Shown here one piece after another: positions 1 to 7,458 of a stretch of 64,000 nt of DNA; the stretch's first letter is position 1; the number at the start of each line of letters is the position of its first letter. The notes beneath the pieces are model-generated. The model saw nothing but the letters and a program-made list of their open reading frames with translations, was not told where the DNA came from and searched no databases. The stretch is taken from contig JARKRC010000063.1 of assembly GCA_029974595.1 (NCBI GenBank), forward strand, positions 213,944 through 277,943. The letters run 5' to 3'. A program made the position numbers and the translations under genes. Origin of the DNA: Ereboglobus sp. (GTDB lineage: Bacteria > Verrucomicrobiota > Verrucomicrobiia > Opitutales > Opitutaceae).

Positions 1-477
1 TTCGTGAAAGGCTCGGATCATCGCGTCGTTGGCTCCGAGCGTGCGGTCGGAGGCGTAGAGGCGGTTGAGGAATGCGGTCAGGCCGATGCCGCCGGGGACC
101 GAGTCGAGTTCAGTAAGCGCAAAGCCCTCGTCGGTGAGAAGCAGGTCGGGGCGGAGGACGGCGGGGAATGCGCCGCGGTTTTTCGGGTCGCGGGCGTGAG
201 CGATGAGGCCGGCGGGTTTGCCGCGGTCGAGGTAATCGGCGACCCAGGGCGCGAGGAGGGGTTTGTTGCGGAGGAGGTTTTTGCCCGTGGCAGAGCGGAG
301 GTAGAGCGTCTCAAGCGCCTGATGGTATTCGAGGCAGGCGGCGCCGATGGCTTCGAGCTGGGCGAGCTGATCGGGCGTGAGCGGCCACGCGGATGGCGAG
401 AGCTGCCAGGTCTTGTCTTCGAAGAGCGGCTGGCCTTGGAGCGCGTCGCGAATGCTGTCGTAGGTGAGTGCGGACAT
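1..477 (-). CDS. Hypothetical protein, N-terminal part (runs off left edge)
   Basis: The ATG at 477 opens a frame that stays open for 159 codons to the window edge, so the C-terminus is missing. The visible part is soluble, with no signal peptide or membrane segment. It contains AVLRPDLLLTDEGFALTELD followed by a Gly-rich SVPGGIG stretch. This arrangement faintly recalls the region before the ATP-grasp domain of glutathionylspermidine-synthase-like proteins, but I do not recognise the family with confidence. It lies upstream of the oadA-like gene on the same strand in a tail-to-head arrangement, but the cassette between them carries a short repeat and nothing else. Confidence 0.6.
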   Translation of the reverse strand, partial: MSALTYDSIRDALQGQPLFEDKTWQLSPSAWPLTPDQLAQLEAIGAACLEYHQALETLYLRSATGKNLLRNKPLLAPWVADYLDRGKPAGLIAHARDPKNRGAFPAVLRPDLLLTDEGFALTELDSVPGGIGLTAFLNRLYASDRTLGANDAMIRAFHE

Positions 478-500
478 CGGTGTGTGCGTCAAAGGGTGTA

Positions 501-527
501 ACGCAAAGACGCAAAGACGCGAAGAGG
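501..527. repeat. Short tandem repeat ACGCAAAG family
   Basis: The 108 bp between the first two genes holds a direct repeat with an 8-bp unit (GCAAAGAC twice, then a degenerate GCGAAGAG). Words of this kind recur between genes in several Verrucomicrobiota and Planctomycetota as I remember them. Only this copy was noticed here. Confidence 0.45.
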
Positions 528-584
528 CAAACATTGCCTGCTTCGCGTCCTGTGTTTTTTTGAAACGCGGATTGCCGGTTGCGT

Positions 585-2078
585 TTAGTTGAGCTCCTCG
601 ACCGTGGTCTCGATGCGGCGGCCGCCGATGGTCATGACGTATTTGCGCGCGTTGCGGCTGACGGTCGTGGTTGCGACGGCGGCGGCGGGTTTCGCGGCGG
701 GCGTGCTGGCGACGACCGGAGCGGGCGCGGCGGCGGGCGCGGGCGGGTTGTAGAGCTCTTTGACCTGCTGCGGGAACATGGCGTAGATGACGCAGTGTTC
801 GTCGTCGGTGGGGAGCTTGTTTTGCGCGAGCTCGGCGCGAAGGGTTTCCATCTTCGGCTTGATGAGGTCGGCGGGACGGCAGGTGATCGGGTCTTTTTTC
901 GCGGTGGTGGCAGCGAGTTTCTGGATCTCGGGATCGACGGACGCGGGCGTGCGGCCAAAGTAGCCGAGGGCGATGTTCATGGCGCCGGGGATGAAGTTTT
1001 TCCAGCGGCCAAACTTGACGTTCATCACGGCTTGCGTGCCGACGATTTGCGAGGTGGGCGTGACGAGCGGAATCCAGCCGAGTTTTTCGCGGACGTAGGG
1101 AATTTCGGCGAAGACCTCGTTGAAGCGGTCGGTCATGTTGAGCTCCTTGAGCTGGGAGCGGAAGTTGCTGAGCATGCCGCCGGGGACCTCGTAGGTGATG
1201 GCATCGGTGTCCACGACTTCGTTGGCGTGGCTGGTGAATTTGGAGAGGCCGGCATAGACCGTTTTCATGTAGGCGGAGATTTCGCCGACTTTCTTGAGGT
1301 CGTAGGGGGCGGCTTTGCGCGGGGCGTTTTCGAGGAGCGCGGCCATGCGGAGGTGGTCGGGCTGCGCGGTGCCGTCGGCGAAGGGGCGGATGCCGACGTC
1401 AACGGTGTCCACCCCGGCCTCGATGGCGGCGAGGTAGGCGGAGGAGCCGAGGCCGGCGGTTTCGTGGGTGTGGAGGATGACGGGGATTTTGATTTGCTGC
1501 TTGAGGCCCTTGATGATGGCGGCGGCGACGTAGGGGGGGATCAGGCCGGCCATGTCCTTGATGCAAATGCTGTCGCAGCCCATTGCGGCGAGTTCGGCGC
1601 CCATTTTGACAAAGCCCTCGATGTTGTGGACGGGGGACTTGGTGTAGCAGATGGTGCCCTGCGCGTGCGCGCCGGCCTTCTTGGTGGCCTGGATGGCGGT
1701 CTGCATGTTGCGCGTGTCGTTGAGCGCGTCGAAAATGCGCAGGATGTTCATGCCGTGCGAAACGGATTTTTGCACGAAGGCGGTGACGACATCGTCGGGA
1801 TTTTGGTCGTAGGCGACGATGTTTTGTCCGCGCAGGAGCATCATGTGCGGGGTCTTGGTCTTGGCGCGGATGGCGTCGAGGCGCTTGAAGGGAAATTCCT
1901 TCAGGAAGCGCAGGCCGGAGTCGATGGTCGCGCCGCCCCAGGTTTCGAGCGCGTCGTAGCCGATGGAGTCGAGCGTCTCGAGTATCGGGAGCATTTGGGC
2001 CGTCGCCATGCGGGTGGCGGCGAGCGATTGGTGTCCGTCGCGGAGGATGGTGTTGTTGAAGGTGACTGGTTTGCTCAT
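585..2078 (-). CDS. oadA: Oxaloacetate decarboxylase alpha / pyruvate carboxylase B-type carboxyltransferase
   Basis: A 497-residue protein starting MSKPVTFNNT. Family members transfer carboxyl groups between oxaloacetate or pyruvate and biotin on a carrier. The carboxyltransferase TIM barrel starts with TILRDGHQSL. The metal-binding motif HTHETAG and the carbamylated-lysine motif CIKDMAG are both visible, followed by the conserved carboxylase domain. An Ala/Pro linker near the C-terminus leads into RKYVMTIGGRRIETTVEELN, which is the first strand of a biotinyl domain, and the protein then ends. The AMKM biotinylation motif is absent, so the carrier must be a separate protein. The frame is open upstream to 2249, but the MSKPV start matches family length. 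It is divergent from the deoxyhypusine-synthase-like gene. Decarboxylase versus carboxylase role is not resolvable here. Confidence 0.9.
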   Translation of the reverse strand: MSKPVTFNNTILRDGHQSLAATRMATAQMLPILETLDSIGYDALETWGGATIDSGLRFLKEFPFKRLDAIRAKTKTPHMMLLRGQNIVAYDQNPDDVVTAFVQKSVSHGMNILRIFDALNDTRNMQTAIQATKKAGAHAQGTICYTKSPVHNIEGFVKMGAELAAMGCDSICIKDMAGLIPPYVAAAIIKGLKQQIKIPVILHTHETAGLGSSAYLAAIEAGVDTVDVGIRPFADGTAQPDHLRMAALLENAPRKAAPYDLKKVGEISAYMKTVYAGLSKFTSHANEVVDTDAITYEVPGGMLSNFRSQLKELNMTDRFNEVFAEIPYVREKLGWIPLVTPTSQIVGTQAVMNVKFGRWKNFIPGAMNIALGYFGRTPASVDPEIQKLAATTAKKDPITCRPADLIKPKMETLRAELAQNKLPTDDEHCVIYAMFPQQVKELYNPPAPAAAPAPVVASTPAAKPAAAVATTTVSRNARKYVMTIGGRRIETTVEELN

Positions 2079-2268
2079 GTGGGAAATCGGTCGTTTTGTG
2101 ACGCAGCAAAATTGCCGGACGCGTCTTTGAAAACAGTTTTTTAACGCAAGGCGAGTGTGTCTTTGCGAAAATACGTTTTTTAATGGGAGGTATTCGGCGA
2201 ACTGTTTTTTTGTCGCGCTTGGCGTGGGGTGGACTTTAGTGGCGGGCAAAATCCTTTACTTTCATATC

Positions 2269-3312
2269 ATGAGCACAAAGCAGAAAAAATCAAAGATCCC
2301 GACCAACGCCGAGGTCGCCGCCAAGAAGGGGCCGATTTCGAAATTCATCGCGCATAATTACCGGCATTTCAACGCGGCGGCGCTTGTCGATGCGGCGCGC
2401 GGTTATGAGAACCACCTGGACAAGGGCGGCAGGATGGTCGTGACGCTCGGCGGCGCGATGTCCACGGCGGAACTCGGCATCACGCTCGCGGAGATGATTC
2501 GCAAGGACAAGATCCACGCGATCGTGTGCACGGGCGCGAACTTGGAGGAGGATATTTTCAACCTCGTCGCGCACGATTATTACGAGCGCGTGCCGCACTA
2601 TCGCGACCTCACGCCCGCCGACGAGCAGGCGCTTCTGGAACGCCACATGAACCGCGTGACCGACACGTGCATCCCCGAGATGGAGGCGATGCGCCGCATC
2701 GAAAATGTCGTGCTTGAGGAATGGGTGAGGGCGGACAAGGCGGGCGAGCGTTATTTCCCGCACGAGTTCATGTATAAAATCCTGCTCGGCGGGAAACTGA
2801 AGAAGTCATACCAGATCGATCCGAAAAATTCCTGGATGCTGGCGGCCGCGCAGAAAAACCTGCCGATCATCGTGCCGGGTTGGGAAGACGCGACGCTGGG
2901 CAACATGTTCGCGGGCCACGTGATCAGCGGCGACGTGAAAAACGTGCACACGGTTCGCACGGGGATCGAATACATGATGTGGCTGGCGGATTGGTATACG
3001 AAGACGGCAAAAACCCTTCGCGACGGCAACGGCTCGATCGGCTTCTTCCAGATCGGCGGCGGCATTTCCGGGGATTTCCCGATTTGCGTGGTGCCGATGC
3101 TGCACCAGGATTTGCAGCGTCCGGATGTGCCCCTCTGGGGATATTTCTGCCAGATCAGCGATTCGACGACGAGCTACGGCAGCTACTCCGGCGCGGTGCC
3201 GAACGAAAAAATCACCTGGGGCAAGCTCGGCGAAAAGACGCCGAAATTCATCGTCGAGAGCGACGCGACAATCGTCGCGCCGTTGATCTTCAACTGGGTG
3301 CTGGGGAAATAA
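2269..3312 (+). CDS. Deoxyhypusine synthase family protein
   Basis: A 347-residue cytoplasmic protein beginning MSTKQKKSKIPT. It has the NAD-dependent deoxyhypusine synthase fold signatures: VTLGGAMSTAELG, the VCTGANLEED motif, IVPGWEDATLGNMF and SDATIVAPLIFNW. These enzymes move an aminobutyl group from spermidine to a protein lysine, or in related enzymes to putrescine to give homospermidine. The segment corresponding to the catalytic-lysine loop reads QIGGGISGDFPICVVPM and shows no lysine where human DHS has Lys329. It is therefore safer to call it a family member than a true deoxyhypusine synthase. Start chosen at the ATG at 2269. A strong hairpin 15 bp after the stop ends the transcript. 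Confidence 0.88.
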   Translation: MSTKQKKSKIPTNAEVAAKKGPISKFIAHNYRHFNAAALVDAARGYENHLDKGGRMVVTLGGAMSTAELGITLAEMIRKDKIHAIVCTGANLEEDIFNLVAHDYYERVPHYRDLTPADEQALLERHMNRVTDTCIPEMEAMRRIENVVLEEWVRADKAGERYFPHEFMYKILLGGKLKKSYQIDPKNSWMLAAAQKNLPIIVPGWEDATLGNMFAGHVISGDVKNVHTVRTGIEYMMWLADWYTKTAKTLRDGNGSIGFFQIGGGISGDFPICVVPMLHQDLQRPDVPLWGYFCQISDSTTSYGSYSGAVPNEKITWGKLGEKTPKFIVESDATIVAPLIFNWVLGK

Positions 3313-3326
3313 GTTTAGCGCTTATG

Positions 3327-3362
3327 AGACTATGGAGGGAATCGGTTTCCTCCATAGTCTTT
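3327..3362 (+). terminator. Rho-independent terminator after the deoxyhypusine-synthase-like gene
   Basis: Perfect 12-bp inverted arms at 3327-3338 and 3349-3360 (AGACTATGGAGG and its complement), extendable inward by two A-T pairs around a small TCGG-type loop, followed by a short T tract. The position 15 bp after the stop codon at 3312 fits termination. The hairpin also argues that the next gene starts downstream of it. Confidence 0.75.
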
Positions 3363-3392
3363 CCATCAATATCGATCTGCACTTTACGCTTT

Positions 3393-4346
3393 GTGATATT
3401 TCGTGCGCAAACGACAGGAATAAAAATCGCGGCGATAGTCGGAGCGATCGTTGTTCTGGGATGCACTTCGGGGCATTCCGTGATGTTCGGGTGCGGGTTT
3501 GCGTTTTTTCTTTTGTTATTGGGATGTTTTTTTATCCGGGGAACCGTTCGTCGCATTACGCTTTGGGGTGATAGATTTGAGGTCGATTACTGGTTGTCGT
3601 GGTCGAAGACTTTTTATTGGGCCGATGTCAGCGAGGTCAGGATTGTGGCAATTCCGACTCTCCCGGCCAGAGGCGGTGTGCAAGGCGAGATGAGGGTGCT
3701 TGGAATTCAATTTTCCGGAAGTTGTCTCGAAGCAAAGAATCACAGAATGGAGCGGAATAATCGTCTTTTTGGTTATCACATCATACTGACTGAACAGTAT
3801 GACCGTGCGCTGTTGCACATGGAAAGAGAGTTTCGAAAGACATGGCGCAGCGCGAAAGGTGTTTTTGATGCGGATTCGCCGGAAAATGAGCAGGAGTTTT
3901 TTTCGGAGACTGAGGAGGATATCAAACGGCAAAATGAGGAAGAGTTCCACCGCTTGATTGCCAGGCATGGGCGCAATGAGGGAGCCGCCGCTGAGGCGGT
4001 GTTTTCAAATTGCGTTTTTGATTCCAGCGATGAGACCTGTCTTGCGCGCGTCGTTGTGTCGCTTGAACAAGCGGGCGTTGCGCATGTGGTTGACAAATCG
4101 GAAGACCCCAGCGGGTTGATTTTTTGGCGCGTCTCAGTGGCATGCGCCGACCAGCAGAAAGCTGCGGGTATTGTGGAGGAGGTTACACTACTGGTGAAGG
4201 AGGCGCGTTCGCCAATGCAGTGTGCCAATTGTGGCACGGGCATGATTACCAGCGAAGAGTCCGAAAAAGACGCGGATGGCGGTCTGCTCTATCTTGAATA
4301 CCGGTGCAGGAAGTGCGGTCGCGCGCAGATGGTCAGTTGCGAGTAA
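3393..4346 (+). CDS. Two-TM membrane protein with C-terminal zinc ribbon, function unknown
   Basis: About 317 residues if it starts at the GTG at 3393. An ATG at 3324 in frame would place the upstream terminator hairpin inside the gene, so I prefer a later start; ATG 3483 is another option. Two hydrophobic helices lie near the N-terminus (GIKIAAIVGAIVVLG and FGCGFAFFLLLLGCFF), followed by a strand-rich, PH-like segment (RRITLWGDRFEVDYW), a charged Glu-rich linker, a compact domain, and a C-terminal CANCGTGM...CRKCG four-cysteine zinc ribbon. I do not recognise the family. It is convergent with ispH, with only 9 bp between stops. Confidence 0.7.
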   Translation: MIFRAQTTGIKIAAIVGAIVVLGCTSGHSVMFGCGFAFFLLLLGCFFIRGTVRRITLWGDRFEVDYWLSWSKTFYWADVSEVRIVAIPTLPARGGVQGEMRVLGIQFSGSCLEAKNHRMERNNRLFGYHIILTEQYDRALLHMEREFRKTWRSAKGVFDADSPENEQEFFSETEEDIKRQNEEEFHRLIARHGRNEGAAAEAVFSNCVFDSSDETCLARVVVSLEQAGVAHVVDKSEDPSGLIFWRVSVACADQQKAAGIVEEVTLLVKEARSPMQCANCGTGMITSEESEKDADGGLLYLEYRCRKCGRAQMVSCE

Positions 4347-4355
4347 TCGAGATTT

Positions 4356-6185
4356 TCAGGCGTTGAGTTCGGCCAATATCGCTTCGATGGGGCGCAGGAT
4401 CGCAGGGGCATGGAATGAGTTTATGCGTGTGATCACTTGCTGGATGATGCCGTCGGGGCAGGATGCGCCGCCGGTGATGAGGATGCGGAGCGGCGCGCCC
4501 GGTATCGCGGGGCGGGGGAGGGATTTTAATTCGGTGCTGTCGCGGGGCGCGGCTGTGTCGCGGGGGCCGTGGGCCGGGAAGTGATAATGCTCGATGGCGT
4601 CGAGCGAACGGATGTTGTGCTCGCTCTGGATAAAGAAGGCGCGCGAACCGAGACGCTGTTCGCAGAGGCGGTAGAGCTGGTAGGTGTTGGAGGAATTTTT
4701 CCCGCCGATGACGATGGCGGCGTCGAGGGGCTCGGCGAGGGTGCGGGCGAGCGCGTCCTGATTGACTTGGGTGGCGTAGCAGAGGGTGTCGCGCTTGGCG
4801 TTTCCACCGACGCGGATGCCGGCTTCGGCGGCGCCGTATTTCGCGGCGTAGGCGTCGCGGAGGTGCTCGATGATGCCGAGGGTTTCGTTCATGAGGAGCG
4901 TCGTCTGGTTGACGACGGCGACGCGCTGGAGGTCGCGGGTGATGTCGAAGCGCGGAGTGTGTTTGCCGGCGAAGGTTTGGTCGAAGAGGGTTTGGGCTTC
5001 GGAAAGGGAGAGGGGAGCGGAGTCGGAGGGGGCGGCGGCTGTGCCGCTGTCGCACGGGCTGGAAGCCCGTGCCACCCGATCCGCCACGGGCTGGAAGCCC
5101 GTGCCACCCGATCCGCTGGTGTCACTCGATTCGCCCGTGCCATTTGTGCCGGCGGAGGCGATGATGCGGGTGAGGATGCGGGCTTCGGCGAGGTTGCGCA
5201 CGATGAGCGCGGGGGCGTGGCGGCGGGCGTTCGAGAAGGTGGCTTTGGTTTCCTCGTGCTCGTGCTTGCCGTGGATGATGATGGTGTAGCCTTCGCGTCC
5301 GAAGGCGCGCGCGGCTTTCCAGACTTTTTCGACGAGCATGCAGGTGGCGTCGTATTGGACGACGGGGAGGCCTTTGCGGACGAGGCGGCGTTTGTCGTCA
5401 TCGGTCGCGCCAAAGGCGGGGATGATGACGATGTCGTCGGGGGTGAGGGTGTCCCATAGCTGGCGTCCGTCGTCGGCGAGGATGGGTTTGCCCTTGTCGG
5501 TCTGGAGGTAGCGGAGGCCGCGCCGGAGGAGGTCTTCGTTGACGTAGGGGTTGTGGATGAGCTCGGAGAGCATGAAGACGCGGCGTCCGGGGTTTTCGGC
5601 GAGGGTTTCGTAGGCGCGTTCGATGGCGTTTTTCACGCCGAGGCAGAAGCCGAAGTGGCTGGGGATGAGGTAATGGACGGCGCCGAAGTCGAGCGGGACG
5701 GGAGCGGAGGCGGTGCGTTCGTTGGTGCGCGAGAGCGCCTTGATGGCGGCGCAGAGTTGCGACTGGTAGAGGGCGCGCGCGGTATCGTCGAGCTGGTAGA
5801 TGTGGGAGTTGCGTTCCTTGTCGGGGCGGAACTTGTAGATGAAATCGTTTTCGCCGAGGTGGAGGTAAGGGATTTCGATGATGTGGGGTTCCAGTTGCGC
5901 GAGGATGGGCGCGAGGTCGGAGGAGGCGAGGGAGTCGATGGAGGCGAAGTGGATTTCGCCGTCGGCAGGCTGTCCGGTGACTTGCGCGAGGTGGACGCGG
6001 GTTTCGAATCCGTCGCAATGCGTCGTGAAGCGCGGCTGCGGGGCGGTGTGCGTCTTGAAGCTGGATTCGAGGCGGGCGATGGCTTCGGGGAGGCCGGGCG
6101 CGGTGAAGGCGAGGGCGGTTTTCGCGCCGGCGCGCCGGACGGCGAGCTGGTTGCTGGCGTTAAAAGCGAGGATGGCGGTGCGCAC
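4356..6185 (-). CDS. ispH: 4-hydroxy-3-methylbut-2-enyl diphosphate reductase, extended form
   Basis: Final enzyme of the MEP isoprenoid pathway, an iron-sulfur reductase making IPP and DMAPP. Diagnostic motifs in order are GFCLGVKNAIERAYE (first cluster Cys), HNPYVNEDL, PAFGATDDDKRRL, YDATCMLV (second Cys), IIIHGKHEHEE, QTTLLMNET, IGGKNSSNTYQLY and ITGGASCPDG (third Cys). It is much longer than the usual ~310 residues. About 175 residues precede the first motif, and a Ser/Gly/Ala-rich insert near residues 335-390 carries a tandem palindromic repeat. The only in-frame ATG (6383) would overlap the upstream CNNM gene by 143 bp, so the GTG at 6185 is preferred, although no Shine-Dalgarno is visible. 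Confidence 0.88.
   Translation of the reverse strand: MRTAILAFNASNQLAVRRAGAKTALAFTAPGLPEAIARLESSFKTHTAPQPRFTTHCDGFETRVHLAQVTGQPADGEIHFASIDSLASSDLAPILAQLEPHIIEIPYLHLGENDFIYKFRPDKERNSHIYQLDDTARALYQSQLCAAIKALSRTNERTASAPVPLDFGAVHYLIPSHFGFCLGVKNAIERAYETLAENPGRRVFMLSELIHNPYVNEDLLRRGLRYLQTDKGKPILADDGRQLWDTLTPDDIVIIPAFGATDDDKRRLVRKGLPVVQYDATCMLVEKVWKAARAFGREGYTIIIHGKHEHEETKATFSNARRHAPALIVRNLAEARILTRIIASAGTNGTGESSDTSGSGGTGFQPVADRVARASSPCDSGTAAAPSDSAPLSLSEAQTLFDQTFAGKHTPRFDITRDLQRVAVVNQTTLLMNETLGIIEHLRDAYAAKYGAAEAGIRVGGNAKRDTLCYATQVNQDALARTLAEPLDAAIVIGGKNSSNTYQLYRLCEQRLGSRAFFIQSEHNIRSLDAIEHYHFPAHGPRDTAAPRDSTELKSLPRPAIPGAPLRILITGGASCPDGIIQQVITRINSFHAPAILRPIEAILAELNA
5053..5116. repeat. Two tandem 32-bp units with palindromic core, inside ispH
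   Basis: The 32-bp unit at 5053-5084 is repeated exactly at 5085-5116. Each unit starts with the near-perfect palindrome CACGGGCTGGAAGCCCGTG, which can form a hairpin. Because 32 is not a multiple of 3, the two copies are read in different frames on the minus strand, giving GTGFQPVADR and then VARASSP. Peptides of this kind recur in Verrucomicrobiota and Planctomycetota proteins, as expected for a dispersed REP-like element. Confidence 0.85.
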
Positions 6186-6240
6186 GGAAGAAAAGGGCTG
6201 AAGTGATGCGGAGCGGAGGAGCGCGGATGGTTTCAGGCGT

Positions 6241-7266
6241 TCAGTGTTTCGGCTTTTTGTTTTGCCGGCGGGCGAGTTCGCGCATGTCCACGGCGATGTC
6301 GTCCTTTTCGAAAATCTCACGGCCAAGGATGTGTTCAATGAGGTCTTCCATGGTGACGACGCCGGCGGTGTAGCCAAACTCATCGACGGCGACGAGGAGT
6401 TGCTGGTGGACCTTGAGGATGACCTGGAGGGCGTTGCTGGCGGTGGCGGTTTCGGGAATAAAATGGACTTCCAGCATGAGGCGTCCGACGAGTTCGCCGT
6501 CCTGGTCGTTGGCCTTGGCTTTGAGGAGGTCGCGACGGCGGACGAGGCCGACGATATCGTCTATGTTTTTGTCGTAAACGGGCATGCGTCCGAACGGGAT
6601 GTTGGGGTGGGCCTTGAAAACTTCGCCGACGGTGGCGTGGCGGGAGAGCGCGGTGACGACGGTGCGCGGGGTCATGATTTCGCTGACGCGGACATCATCG
6701 AGCGAGAGGGCGTTGGCGATGATGTCGGATTCGTGGTGGGTGATGGCGCCCTGTTGCGCGCCGCGTTCGGCGAGGAGGATGATTTCGTTGTCGGAGGTTC
6801 TGGCGGGAGCGGTGCCTTTGACAAAAATGCGGGCAACGCGATTGCAGAGATGCGTGACGGGGCGGAGGCCGCGGCAGAGGATCAGGAGGGGGTAGGCCAT
6901 CCTGGGCTGGAGTTTTACGCGGTGGGCGACGCCGGTGTTTTTCGGGATGACCTCGGAAAAAACGAGCATGGCGATGGTAAGGAGGACGGAGATGATGCCG
7001 ACGACGACGCTATTGAAAAGGCTCGCCGCGATGCCGCCGATGGTGAGCGAGCCGAGCGTGTTGGCGGTGGTCTTGAGGGTGACGATGGCCGAGATGGTTT
7101 CATCAATGCCGGCCTTGAGTTTTTCGATGATCGCGCCTGCGCGGGGATGGGCGCCTTTGAGGGATTCGATTTCGGTGACGGTGGTGCTGAGGATCATCGC
7201 TTCGAGCATGGAGCAGAAGAAGGAAAGTCCCATTGTGAGCACGATGGCGGTGATGAACCAGATCAT
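6241..7266 (-). CDS. CNNM/CorC-type membrane protein (DUF21 + CBS pair)
   Basis: A 341-residue inner-membrane protein starting MIWFITAIVLTMG. The N-terminal DUF21 transmembrane domain (about residues 1-170) has four hydrophobic segments, with the family-typical FSEVIPKNTG in the last. It is followed by a CBS pair containing VSEIMTPRTVVTALS, FGRMPVYDKNIDDIVGLVRR and DEFGYTAGVVTMEDLIEHI. Such proteins are linked to magnesium or divalent-cation efflux and were formerly called hemolysin-like. The C-terminal CorC_HlyC domain seems absent, since the protein ends shortly after the second CBS motif with a basic RRQNKKPKH tail. The start is clear because the frame upstream lacks homology. It lies 55 bp upstream of ispH and is likely co-transcribed with it. 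Confidence 0.85.
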   Translation of the reverse strand: MIWFITAIVLTMGLSFFCSMLEAMILSTTVTEIESLKGAHPRAGAIIEKLKAGIDETISAIVTLKTTANTLGSLTIGGIAASLFNSVVVGIISVLLTIAMLVFSEVIPKNTGVAHRVKLQPRMAYPLLILCRGLRPVTHLCNRVARIFVKGTAPARTSDNEIILLAERGAQQGAITHHESDIIANALSLDDVRVSEIMTPRTVVTALSRHATVGEVFKAHPNIPFGRMPVYDKNIDDIVGLVRRRDLLKAKANDQDGELVGRLMLEVHFIPETATASNALQVILKVHQQLLVAVDEFGYTAGVVTMEDLIEHILGREIFEKDDIAVDMRELARRQNKKPKH

Positions 7267-7458
7267 GATTATGTGTCTAAAGCGGCAATTAAGACGGGGC
7301 GGGCGGGAAGAGCCAAGATTACAGTTTGCGGTTTGCGGGCGGGAGCCGGGGCGGCTGTAGGAAGCGCAAACGGGCTGAAATTGGTGTAAATCCAAGGCAG
7401 GCGGCAGCGGCGGACGGAGGGGCTGTTTGACTTGCCCGGCGGATTGGCATTTTCTAGC

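Noticed and set aside
579-2144. A long plus-strand open frame opposite the oadA-like gene (Asp/Gly/Val-rich)
   Set aside because: It mirrors the codons of the oadA-like gene on the other strand. The composition is the usual artefact of GC-rich antisense frames, and no domain is recognisable.
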